DNA of 64,000 nucleotides, taken from Bacteroidota bacterium. Its GTDB lineage: Bacteria > Bacteroidota > Bacteroidia > Chitinophagales > Chitinophagaceae. The stretch is taken from positions 1-64,000 of the forward strand of contig JAEZGI010000084.1 in the NCBI GenBank assembly GCA_023416995.1, given 5' to 3'. Of the stretch, positions 42,730 to 51,162 are shown piece after piece. The position numbers were made by a program, and so were the translations under genes. The notes under the pieces are model-generated. The model had not been told where the DNA came from and searched no databases. It worked only from the letters and a program-made list of their open reading frames with translations. Position 1 is the stretch's first letter, and each line of letters starts with the position of its first letter.

Positions 42730-45288
42730 ATGCAGACCGGTTTTAATAATAACAGAAAGATCAATCTATCCTGGCTCGTTACCATGGCCTGGCGCGACAG
42801 CCGACGCAACCGCTCAAGATTATTCCTGTTTATTTCATCTATTATACTTGGAATTGCTGTGCTGGTAGCCATATACTCGCTCAGTGACAATGTGAAACAC
42901 GACATCGACAACCAGGCTAAAACGCTGATTGGTGCCGATCTGGTTATTGACAACAATAAACCTGCTGATCCTTCTACACAATCGCTGCTTGATTCAATCG
43001 GCGATCAAAAGGCCCAGGAACGTTCATTTGCCTCGATGGTACTATTTACCAAAACCGGAGGAACCCGGCTGGTACAGGTTAAAGCACTTGAAGGCGATTA
43101 TCCTTTTTATGGTGCGCTCGAAACCAGGCCCAAAGCAGCGGCAAAAGGCTTCCGGAATCAGCAGCAGGCGCTGGTCGACAAAACCCTGATGCTGCAATTC
43201 AATGCGCAACCAGGAGATTCGATAAAGGTTGGTGAAGTAACTTTTATGATCGCAGGTGCGCTGGATAAAGCGCCCGGAAGCACAGGTTTTTCAACTTCGG
43301 TTGCCCCTGCTGTTTATATTCCGCTTGCTTATCTCGATGCTACCAAACTGCAACAAAAAGGGAGTCGTATTAACTATCGTTATTTCTATAAGTTCAATGA
43401 TCCGGGAACTGTAGCAGCACTTCTTGAAGGAATAGAACCACGATTAGAAAAACAGGGTTACGATATTGAAACCGTTGAAACGCGCAAACGAAATACAGGC
43501 AGAACCTTTGAAGACTTTACCCAATTTCTTTCATTGATTGGTTTTATTGCATTACTTCTCGGCTGTATTGGTGTGGCCAGTGCAATACATATCTATATCA
43601 AAGAGAAACTGAATGCGATTGCCATACTGCGTTGTTTAGGGGTAAATGGTTTGCAGGCTTTCCTGATCTTCCTGATACAGATAGTAGTAATTGGTTTTTT
43701 TGGTTCTTTAATAGGCGCCGTGCTGGGTGTGGCAATACAACAAGTACTGCCAACAGTGTTTAAAGATTTTTTACCTGTAGAGATTTCTGTAGCACTTTCA
43801 TGGCCCGCAATATTGCAGGGGATAGCGATCGGGGTGATTATCTCTGCTTTATTTGCATTGTTACCACTCGTATCGATTCGAAACGTTTCACCTTTGAATA
43901 CATTACGTGTAACGGCGGAAGAAGCGCAACCAAAACGCGATTACCTGCGTTGGTTTATTTACGGTGTGATCATACTTTTTATTTATGGCTTCACCTATCT
44001 CCAGATGCGCAGTCTGCAAAGGGCCGCTGTGTTTACCATCAGTATACTCGGGGCTTTCGTAGTGCTGAGTGTGATGGCGAGAATGCTGATGTGGATGGTG
44101 AGAAGATATTTCCCGAACCGTGCGGGTTATCTTTTACGACAAGGACTGGCGAACTTATACCGGCCCAACAATCAAACCTTAATACTTATTGTAGCCATAG
44201 GACTGGGAACGAGTTTTATCTGCACCCTGTATTTTGTGCAGGACCTGTTATTAAACCGGGTAAAGTTATCAGCAAGTGCCAACCAACCGAATATGGTGTT
44301 GTTCGATATACAAACGGCGCAGAAAGAGAAAGTAGCGCAATTAACCCGCGAATTTCAACTTCCGGTATTAAACGAAGTGCCAATCATCACCATTCGGGTA
44401 GAAGAAATTAATGGTTTGTCAGGTGCAGATATACGGGCCGACAGCAATTCTCAGATCCCCGCGCGCGCATTTGAAGGCGAACTAAGGGTAACCTATCGTG
44501 ATACGCTTACCGATTCAGAAAAAATCACCGCAGGTGAATGGCCAAAAAAACCGGTTGCCGGCGACGATCGTGTATATATTTCTATGGAAGAAGGATATGC
44601 CCGCTGGTTACGTGTCAAGATTGGCGATAGCCTGCTTTTTAATGTTCAGGGGGCACTGATCCCGGTGACAATCGGCAGTTTTCGGGAGGTAGACTGGAAC
44701 CGGGTACAGACCAATTTCCGGGTGGTGTTCCCCGACGGTGTACTAGAAAATGCTCCGCAGTTTCATGTATTGATCACGCGGGTGCCTTCCCCGGAAATTT
44801 CTGCGCGCTATCAGCAGGCCATTGTCACTTCGTTTCCGAATGTATCAGTAATTGATGTCGGGTTGATTCTGAGCGTGCTCGATGATATTCTTGATAAGAT
44901 TGGCTTTGTGATCCGTTTTATGGCGGCGTTTAGTATCATTACCGGCCTCGTGGTTCTGGTAGCTTCAGTGCTGCTGAGCAGGTATCAACGAATAAAGGAA
45001 AGTGTTTTGCTCCGCACACTTGGCGCCACACGGCGACAGATCCTGGTAATAACGGCGCTGGAATATTTCCTGCTCGGCGGTCTTGCTGCATTTACCGGTG
45101 TGATTATCTCGCTTGCCGGCGGGTGGGCACTGGCCAGGTTCACGTTTAAAACGCCATTTACCGTACCTGTTTTACCACTTACGTTGATACTTCTGAGCGT
45201 ATCGTTGATTACAGTGATTATCGGACTGCTGAACAGCCGGGGGATTCTAAACCGCCCCCCGCTGGAAGTGTTGAGAGCAGAATCGTAA
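42730..45288 (+). CDS. FtsX-like ABC permease, YbbP type
   Basis: About 852 residues from the ATG at 42730; a GTG at 42706, 3 bases after the ATPase stop, would add 8 residues. The topology is MacB/FtsX-like with duplication. It has an N-terminal helix (FISSIILGIAVLVAIYSL), an extracytoplasmic domain, four central helices with the coupling segment (KEKLNAIAILRCLGV), a second extracytoplasmic domain, and three C-terminal helices (with RIKESVLLRTLGATRRQI). YbbAP-type exporters are thought to act with the neighbouring esterase on hydrophobic compounds; the substrate is not established. Confidence 0.9.
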   Translation: MQTGFNNNRKINLSWLVTMAWRDSRRNRSRLFLFISSIILGIAVLVAIYSLSDNVKHDIDNQAKTLIGADLVIDNNKPADPSTQSLLDSIGDQKAQERSFASMVLFTKTGGTRLVQVKALEGDYPFYGALETRPKAAAKGFRNQQQALVDKTLMLQFNAQPGDSIKVGEVTFMIAGALDKAPGSTGFSTSVAPAVYIPLAYLDATKLQQKGSRINYRYFYKFNDPGTVAALLEGIEPRLEKQGYDIETVETRKRNTGRTFEDFTQFLSLIGFIALLLGCIGVASAIHIYIKEKLNAIAILRCLGVNGLQAFLIFLIQIVVIGFFGSLIGAVLGVAIQQVLPTVFKDFLPVEISVALSWPAILQGIAIGVIISALFALLPLVSIRNVSPLNTLRVTAEEAQPKRDYLRWFIYGVIILFIYGFTYLQMRSLQRAAVFTISILGAFVVLSVMARMLMWMVRRYFPNRAGYLLRQGLANLYRPNNQTLILIVAIGLGTSFICTLYFVQDLLLNRVKLSASANQPNMVLFDIQTAQKEKVAQLTREFQLPVLNEVPIITIRVEEINGLSGADIRADSNSQIPARAFEGELRVTYRDTLTDSEKITAGEWPKKPVAGDDRVYISMEEGYARWLRVKIGDSLLFNVQGALIPVTIGSFREVDWNRVQTNFRVVFPDGVLENAPQFHVLITRVPSPEISARYQQAIVTSFPNVSVIDVGLILSVLDDILDKIGFVIRFMAAFSIITGLVVLVASVLLSRYQRIKESVLLRTLGATRRQILVITALEYFLLGGLAAFTGVIISLAGGWALARFTFKTPFTVPVLPLTLILLSVSLITVIIGLLNSRGILNRPPLEVLRAES

Positions 45289-45434
45289 CCGGTTAGGCCG
45301 GGGCATCGTAATTGCAGGGAACTTAATAACTATGGCACCGGTATGAACTTATCTGCTTATCTTTAAGACAGGCAAATTAGTTCCCCTTCCCTATCGGTAG
45401 TTCATAATGTTATTATTAACCACAACGAATTGTT

Positions 45435-46007
45435 ATGAAGCCTCAATTCTACCTGCCGGTTCTTGCACTAAGCATTTTTTGTTTTCAACATTTGCATGCG
45501 CAGCAACTGCTTGCAAAACACAATCCCAAGGTGGATGTCAACCTGAGTCCCGGTACCAACGGCGTGATTAATCCCATTAAAAATTCGAAGATCAATCCCA
45601 TGTTTAACTGGAACCTCAACCCTGTTAAAACAAGTAATTTAAATCCGGCAGAGAATACAACCATCAATCCTTTAAATAACCCTGATTTCAACCCAAACGA
45701 AAATCAGCACCTCAACCCAATGTATCAAAATGTGCTGCATCCCAAAAATCCAATGTGGAAAGGGTTATACCTGTATGATAAAGATGACAATCTTGTAGGA
45801 TATATAACGAAAGCCACGCAGGATGTAATGTTGTGTTTTGATCTTGAAAGCCAATGGTGTGGTTTTTATGTGCGGGCAAAAGAAAATATTTTCAATCATT
45901 TCGATATAAAGGCGCAGGCAACGGGTATGTTTATTTGTTTTGATTCGATGTTTGGCTACAACGAATTCGCCAAGGAAGGTGAATGGACAGGCAGACATAT
46001 CAAATAA
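45435..46007 (+). CDS. secreted protein with octapeptide [ILF]NP repeats
   Basis: 190 residues with a signal peptide (about 1-22, ending LHAQ). From about residue 47 it has eight uninterrupted octapeptide units, each beginning with a hydrophobic residue then Asn(or His)-Pro: INPIKNSK, INPMFNWN, LNPVKTSN, LNPAENTT, INPLNNPD, FNPNENQH, LNPMYQNV, LHPKNPMW. A C-terminal domain of about 85 residues follows (GLYLYDKDDNLVGYITKA, then CFDLESQWCGFYVR). The exact period suggests a solenoid or a repetitive extended stalk. I do not recognise the family or function. It stands alone between the ABC permease and an EamA transporter. Confidence 0.75.
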   Translation: MKPQFYLPVLALSIFCFQHLHAQQLLAKHNPKVDVNLSPGTNGVINPIKNSKINPMFNWNLNPVKTSNLNPAENTTINPLNNPDFNPNENQHLNPMYQNVLHPKNPMWKGLYLYDKDDNLVGYITKATQDVMLCFDLESQWCGFYVRAKENIFNHFDIKAQATGMFICFDSMFGYNEFAKEGEWTGRHIK

Positions 46008-46043
46008 GCCATTTGCCTTTTGCGTCCCTGGCATCAATGGCTA

Positions 46044-46115
46044 CAACTGAACATCCGCATACAGCTCAAACTGAACATCCGCATACAGCTCAAACCGAAT
46101 ATCCGCATACCACTC
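46044..46115. repeat. three tandem 24-bp repeats
   Basis: Copies at 46044-46067, 46068-46091 and 46092-46115. The core is CTGAACATCCGCATACAGCT; the first two copies differ at one or two bases and the third is more diverged. It lies 37 bases after the stop of the octapeptide-repeat gene. Confidence 0.85.
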
Positions 46116-46203
46116 AGGTAGGATCACTCGCGGTTTGCGGACATTTTCAGAGTACAATAAGTTTGATGTTAACCGGAGGCCAAACGTAGCATCTTCCGGA
46201 TAT

Positions 46204-47103
46204 TCAGGAGACCTGATTGATTGCATCCGGCAGATTGCGCCTCTGTTGCATTACACGATACATCTGCAAAACCACTGACAATACAATAAGAGCGAGCCCA
46301 AAATAAAAAGCGGCAGACAGTTCCGTATTTTCTTTGTAAATAATTATTGCCAGCGCGATGCTGTATAAAGGTTCAAGGCTAAAGCTAAGATTCACTGTAA
46401 AAGCGGATATAGTTTGCATTGCTTCTGTAACCAGGAGGTACAACAATACGGTGCAGAATCCTGCGAGAATAAGGAGATATACCAGGTCCATAACCGAAGG
46501 TATTAATGACGCCCCCGGGGCGATCCATAAAAACACGGGCAACACAACAGAGATGCCGATGAAGCCGCCGATCATGTTATAGGTGGTGATAATCTGCGAG
46601 TCAAACTCTTTGGTAAGTCGTTTATTTAGTATGGTATAAAAAGCTACAATAAGAGAAGAAATTACTCCAAGCATGATCCCGAAGCGGTAAGTAGCATCAA
46701 ATCCGAAAATCAATGCGATGCCTGCGAGTGTGATACCACTTAGAACAAGCTCAGAGATCTCATAACTGCGCCGGTTCATTACAGGTTCAATCAGCGCTGT
46801 AAAAAAACTTGTCAGCGAAAAACACACCACCCCTACCGAGATGTTCGCGTACTTAATACTTGCATAAAAAAACACCCAATGTAATCCTAACAGGAAACCG
46901 GCGAAGGATATGCGCAATATGTCACCGGTTTTTAATTTTCGCATCTTGCCAAGGAAAGTCATAATCAGTACGATGATGATCGCAGAAAACAACAATCGAT
47001 ACCAGGTCAGCAGGGCTGCGTTAATTTCAATGGCCCTGCCAAACACACCAGTGAAACCGGCCAGCAGCACGGAAAGATGCAAATAAATAAAAGCCTTTTT
47101 CAT
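46204..47103 (-). CDS. EamA/DMT-family transporter
   Basis: 299 residues with ten hydrophobic segments in two EamA halves: FGRAIEINAALLTWYRLLFSA and LHWVFFYASIKYANISVGVV in the first, and LNKRLTKEFDSQIITTYNM and FTVNLSFSLEPLYSIALAIII in the second. It is an inner-membrane drug/metabolite exporter. The substrate cannot be predicted. Confidence 0.9.
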   Translation of the reverse strand: MKKAFIYLHLSVLLAGFTGVFGRAIEINAALLTWYRLLFSAIIIVLIMTFLGKMRKLKTGDILRISFAGFLLGLHWVFFYASIKYANISVGVVCFSLTSFFTALIEPVMNRRSYEISELVLSGITLAGIALIFGFDATYRFGIMLGVISSLIVAFYTILNKRLTKEFDSQIITTYNMIGGFIGISVVLPVFLWIAPGASLIPSVMDLVYLLILAGFCTVLLYLLVTEAMQTISAFTVNLSFSLEPLYSIALAIIIYKENTELSAAFYFGLALIVLSVVLQMYRVMQQRRNLPDAINQVS

Positions 47104-47263
47104 TAAGACCTGAATGTAAGATTTCTATCAGATCGCACCTGCCGATTTTTCAAATATTTGTTAATTGGCCGGATAGCCGAAGCAGCGGAAACTTCCGTTA
47201 TGATGAAATCGGTATATTTATGCGGACCAAATTATCCTGGTTCAATATAATCCAGACACAAAT

Positions 47264-47884
47264 ATGATTAATATGAAGAATAGCATTTTTGCCATGCTGA
47301 TGTTCTGTAGTACAGCAGTTACTGCACAGCCAACAGTGTATGAGCAGTTTCAGAAAATTAAAACAATGGCAGAGGCGCAGAAATACATTGATGCCAATGC
47401 TGCTTTAAAACCAGCTATCCTGAATCTTTCGCTTGGAAAAGACACCTCACTTATTGAGAAACGTTTGTTGCGTCAGAACCAGGGAGATGTGTTTAGTGTG
47501 GGTTATGTGACTTATAAAGTTATGGAGGCGAAAGAAACCGTGCAGTACCGCGCCAATTACATTTTCCTTGATGGCGGGTCGTTGACAAAGTCGGAGGTGG
47601 ACAGCCTGAAAAAGGTTATCGTTGCTGAGGCAAATGCAGGAACTCCGTTTGAAACCTTGTCTGACAAGTACACCATGGATGGCAACACTACCCGTGGCGA
47701 CACAGGTTGGTTTTTTGGTGAAGAAATGTTACCCAAAGAATTCCAGGATGCTGTTGAAAAACATAAACTGGGAGATATCTTTTTTGTTGATGTGCCTGAG
47801 AAACAATGGCATTACATCGTGAAAAAGACCTACGACGATCAGCGCAAAAAAGACATTGTAGTGTTGCGATCAAACGGTCGATAG
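47264..47884 (+). CDS. secreted parvulin-like (PPIC) protein
   Basis: 206 residues (or 203 from the ATG at 47273). A signal peptide ends near TAQ at 22. From about 85 the sequence matches a parvulin peptidyl-prolyl isomerase domain: YRANYIFLDGG, GTPFETLSDKYTMDGNTTRGDTGWFFGEEMLPKEF (in pieces), HKLGDIFFVDVPEKQWHYIVKK. It is a likely periplasmic folding factor. No SurA-type N-terminal chaperone domain is present. Confidence 0.8.
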   Translation: MINMKNSIFAMLMFCSTAVTAQPTVYEQFQKIKTMAEAQKYIDANAALKPAILNLSLGKDTSLIEKRLLRQNQGDVFSVGYVTYKVMEAKETVQYRANYIFLDGGSLTKSEVDSLKKVIVAEANAGTPFETLSDKYTMDGNTTRGDTGWFFGEEMLPKEFQDAVEKHKLGDIFFVDVPEKQWHYIVKKTYDDQRKKDIVVLRSNGR

Positions 47885-47968
47885 ATCGCGTACGGCCGAT
47901 ACCTGTGGATCAAAATACAAGGTATTTCCCCGGGTATAAGGTTTGTAGCGTTAGTGGTAAACGCTTGC

Positions 47969-48298
47969 ATGAACCCAAAGATGAATGTATTTGACCTCGT
48001 AGTGGCAGTTGGATCAAACGAAATCGCAACTGTTGTGGAAAGGATTCCGGCTACCAGCGCTCCAAAAGAACAATGTTACCAAGTAGTATCGCTTGATCCC
48101 AATTTTGCCCGGATTGTCGGGCAAGGCGCCGTTACGGTCTGCCTGGAGCCAGAACCTCATTTACAGCTGGACCAGCCTGCGCCGCCCGCACATCAGGAGG
48201 AACTGTCTGAACTAAAACAGGCAATTTTTTCCGCGATAAAGGGACGCATTCCCATACTTGGCGATGACAAACAGCTTTCTGCAATTGCCACCGGTTAA
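47969..48298 (+). CDS. small hypothetical protein
   Basis: About 109 residues from the ATG at 47969 (a GTG at 47954 is in frame). The composition looks protein-like, with a hydrophobic N-terminal segment (NVFDLVVAVGSNEIATVVE), a Pro-rich middle (LQLDQPAPPAHQEE) and a helical end. I recognise no family. It is followed by a strong hairpin at 48366-48404, as a plus-strand gene would be. Confidence 0.45.
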   Translation: MNPKMNVFDLVVAVGSNEIATVVERIPATSAPKEQCYQVVSLDPNFARIVGQGAVTVCLEPEPHLQLDQPAPPAHQEELSELKQAIFSAIKGRIPILGDDKQLSAIATG

Positions 48299-48365
48299 TC
48301 AATGCGTCAATTCGGTGAGCTGGACACGCTGGAAAAACCATGAGCCTGATCATCTTAACAACTAT

Positions 48366-48404
48366 AAAGTGAAAAGGGCGCTCAATGAGCACCCTTTTCA
48401 CTTT
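48366..48404. terminator. long bidirectional terminator hairpin
   Basis: AAAGTGAAAAGGGCGCTC (48366-48383) pairs with GAGCACCCTTTTCACTTT (48387-48404) with one mismatch. The A/T-rich arms give T runs in both directions, so it can serve the plus-strand small gene and the minus-strand isomerase gene. Confidence 0.75.
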
Positions 48405-48452
48405 AACCTCTTTTCCATGTTTGAAGTCTAAAAGCCTGCAATACCACGGTTC

Positions 48453-49346
48453 CTACGCAGCGCCTTTCCTGGCGTTTGCAACCATTTCTTTAAACAGAGC
48501 CAGCTGTTCTTTCATGGCAGAAATTTTATCTGCCGGATCATCATGCGCTTCTAACAACAGCCAGCCATTATATTGCATTTTAGTGAACAGGCTTATTAAC
48601 GTTTGAAACGGATATTTCGGATCCTTGAGATTAGTAACATGCGTGGTATCACCAAACCATTTTTTTACACTGTTGAAATTTTCTTCCAGACCTGGCGCTA
48701 ACAGATCCGTCTTATTACTGTTCCAGCACATACGAACATTCGGGTCCGTAACCTGATCGAAAATGGCTTTCATATTCGGTATTTCCTGACTATACTGACC
48801 ATGAACTTCCACACGAAGCTGTTGACCGTGCTCACCCGCGAACTTGCCACATTCATTTAGTGATCTGGCTATCTGTGCTATCGTTTTCTCTTTGGGAACT
48901 TCCGGAGGTAGGTAATTAGGTTTAACCTTCAAACCTGTTGCCCCGATGTCTTTACACAATACAATGTATTCTTTTGTTCCTTCAATATTTTTCCGGACAA
49001 CGGCAGGATCAGGACTATGGTATTCGTAGTTGGATCCATAACCAAGACAGGTAACGTTGCTATCTGCAAAACGTTTTTTTACCTCGGCCCGTTGAGCTGC
49101 ATTAAGATTGACTTCCACCTTATGTGCATGCTGCGTTCTTAATTCAACACCAAGAAAACCGGTTTTCTCACAATTGGCTATCAGGGTGGGCAGATCCCAG
49201 TCTTTACCCCATTGATAAGTCACCAGCCCCATACGCATGCCGGTTTGTTGTAAGTTCAGGAACCGGTCAACGTCGACAACCGTAAACGCCAAACCTGCGC
49301 CAATACTATTTCGGAGAAACTGACGGCGTGAGCATTGATTTTCCAT
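48453..49346 (-). CDS. sugar phosphate isomerase/epimerase-type TIM barrel, Tat-exported
   Basis: 297 residues with a twin-arginine signal (CSRRQFLRNSIGAGLAF). The AP-endonuclease-2/xylose-isomerase-like TIM barrel shows GMRMGLVTYQWGKDWDLP, CEKTGFLGVELRT, LRVEVHGQYSQ and a metal-site Glu near the end (GWLLLEAHDDP). Exported members occur beside Gfo/Idh/MocA and GMC oxidoreductases in Bacteroidota sugar clusters, where related proteins act on 3-keto sugars. A terminator at 49582-49612 separates it from susD, and a promoter-like TTTTG / TACTTTAT pair lies within 49390-49430, so it may be transcribed separately. Confidence 0.85.
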   Translation of the reverse strand: MENQCSRRQFLRNSIGAGLAFTVVDVDRFLNLQQTGMRMGLVTYQWGKDWDLPTLIANCEKTGFLGVELRTQHAHKVEVNLNAAQRAEVKKRFADSNVTCLGYGSNYEYHSPDPAVVRKNIEGTKEYIVLCKDIGATGLKVKPNYLPPEVPKEKTIAQIARSLNECGKFAGEHGQQLRVEVHGQYSQEIPNMKAIFDQVTDPNVRMCWNSNKTDLLAPGLEENFNSVKKWFGDTTHVTNLKDPKYPFQTLISLFTKMQYNGWLLLEAHDDPADKISAMKEQLALFKEMVANARKGAA

Positions 49347-49581
49347 AGATTCTTTTTTAGCTTGAATAGTTATTGTCTAAGATATAAAGTAATATGAAAC
49401 TGTAACTTCAAAACAACGGTTATGAGAGTAAACTTGATAACTGATCTGTATTTTGTTGCTATCGTTTACCCCGGGAGTATCAGCAAACAAATTACTGATT
49501 ATAATCCGCCATTCACCTCTTGCAAATCATCAATAATGTGTGGCAACCTGTTGCCTGCAAAAATCCGGCGATCCCTGATTG

Positions 49582-49612
49582 AAAAAGGGCACCTTTTCAC
49601 GGGCGCCCTTTT
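49582..49612 (-). terminator. terminator of the second SusC/SusD transcript
   Basis: AAAAGGGCACC pairs with GGGCGCCCTTTT across a short loop, with flanking A and T runs. It is 20 bases after the susD stop. Confidence 0.6.
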
Positions 49613-49632
49613 AGCTATGATTCGGTTAACTA

Positions 49633-51120
49633 TTAGTTGTAGCCAGGATTTTGTGCAATCTGTGGAGCCATCTCTCTTACGATATTTGGTATCGGCAGCA
49701 ATAAATGGTGTGCTTCAATGGGCATAGAAAGACCTACTGTGTTAGGATCATTAGAGGGAGTCACTTTCGCGTTCATAACAGTGAGCGCCCTTCCTGTTCT
49801 AACCAGGTCGAACCAGCGATGACCTTCAAATGGCGATTCGCGCCGCTCCTCAAGATACACAGCTTCGCGAAACTGGTCCTTATCCAGGTTGGTGGGCAAC
49901 GGATCAAGACCTGCACGTTCTCTCACCTCGTTGATGCTTGCAAAAGCGTTGGCGGGACCCGCGCTTTCGTTTTCAGCTTCTGCATACCATAACAATACAT
50001 TTGCATAACGCATGATATACCAATCCTTTCCAGAGTTACCGTCGCCAATACCGCCGTCTTCAACATAATTCCTGATGTATTTGTAAGGGTAATAAATGTT
50101 ATTTCTTGTGAACCCATCAGCAATTGCCTCTCTCCTTTCATCGTTTAGGTCGTACGCATTCTGTATATCAGCAGTGGGTTGATTCCAGCCAAATGCGTTA
50201 CCTGTTGGAAGCAACACGGTTTCACTGTTTAAAGGTGCGCTGAAGTTCGGGAAACTGGAGCCTAAGCCTGATACGCCTGACAGGTAGTACACTTGCCAGA
50301 TAGTTTCAATATTGCCCTGTTGGCCGGACTTGTAAAGATCATGATAGTTAGGTAACAAATCATACTCATTCATATCAATGACCTTTTTTAGTTCTGTTGC
50401 TGCTTCAGGAAATCTTTTCAGTGTTAAATATGCACTGCCAAGTAAACTGGTTGCCATTCCCTTATCGGCCCGTCCCGAATTGTTACCGGCATTTCTGTTG
50501 ACAGTCAGGAGCGTTTGAGCGTCCTTCAGGTCGCTAATGATTTGCGCATATACTTCTTCAACAGTGTTTCTTCCTTTTTTATAACTGTCGTCGATGTTTT
50601 CAAAACGTTCCAGCACCAAAGGCACGCCACCATATAAACGAACGAGATTATAATAAGCAAGAGCCCTTAGTGTTTGCGCCTCGCCTTTGTACTGGTTCTT
50701 TTTTGCTTCATCGAAGTCGCCATTGGGAAGAAAATTAATGATGTCATTCACTTTTTGAATCAGCGAATAGCTTGCATCCCAGAAACCAAGCAGGTGTTCG
50801 TTGTTTGAAGTAAGCGTAAAATTGTCATACTCTGACTTGGAAAGCGGACCAGCTGCGCCACCTGGCACATACACCGAGGTATTATCAGATCTTACATCTG
50901 TCAGAAGAAAATAAAAGTAACCAGAGTTGTATAAGCTCGCCAGAGAAGCATACGCACCTACGACAGCCTGTTCAAAATCAGAGGCTGTTTTATAAAAGGC
51001 AGCTTCATTGGAACGATCGTACTGTTTTGTTTCAAGAAACTTTTTACAGGACGACACCGACATTACAGCCAGAAGCAGTAAGGTCTTTGTAAAAGCGTTC
51101 AGAATATTATTGCGTTTCAT
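49633..51120 (-). CDS. SusD/RagB family nutrient-binding lipoprotein
   Basis: 495 residues with a lipobox ending SVSSC near 25. It has the classic RagB/SusD layout: KFLETKQYDRSNEAAFYKTASDFEQAV, ALAYYNLVRLYGGVPLVLE, the TPR-like helices, and the C-terminal RYANVLLWYAEAENE, RERAGLDPLP and RRESPFEGHRWFDLVRTG (pieces quoted separately). It is the surface-exposed partner of the SusC protein encoded 42 bases upstream. Confidence 0.95.
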   Translation of the reverse strand: MKRNNILNAFTKTLLLLAVMSVSSCKKFLETKQYDRSNEAAFYKTASDFEQAVVGAYASLASLYNSGYFYFLLTDVRSDNTSVYVPGGAAGPLSKSEYDNFTLTSNNEHLLGFWDASYSLIQKVNDIINFLPNGDFDEAKKNQYKGEAQTLRALAYYNLVRLYGGVPLVLERFENIDDSYKKGRNTVEEVYAQIISDLKDAQTLLTVNRNAGNNSGRADKGMATSLLGSAYLTLKRFPEAATELKKVIDMNEYDLLPNYHDLYKSGQQGNIETIWQVYYLSGVSGLGSSFPNFSAPLNSETVLLPTGNAFGWNQPTADIQNAYDLNDERREAIADGFTRNNIYYPYKYIRNYVEDGGIGDGNSGKDWYIMRYANVLLWYAEAENESAGPANAFASINEVRERAGLDPLPTNLDKDQFREAVYLEERRESPFEGHRWFDLVRTGRALTVMNAKVTPSNDPNTVGLSMPIEAHHLLLPIPNIVREMAPQIAQNPGYN

Positions 51121-51162
51121 TATCTAAGAATTTTTGAAGCGATCATCTATGACCAGCTGTTA

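Noticed and set aside
43800..44411. A 203-codon open frame on the plus strand inside the ABC permease gene
   Set aside because: Out of frame with the clearly recognised FtsX-like permease; its composition is that of a shadow frame.
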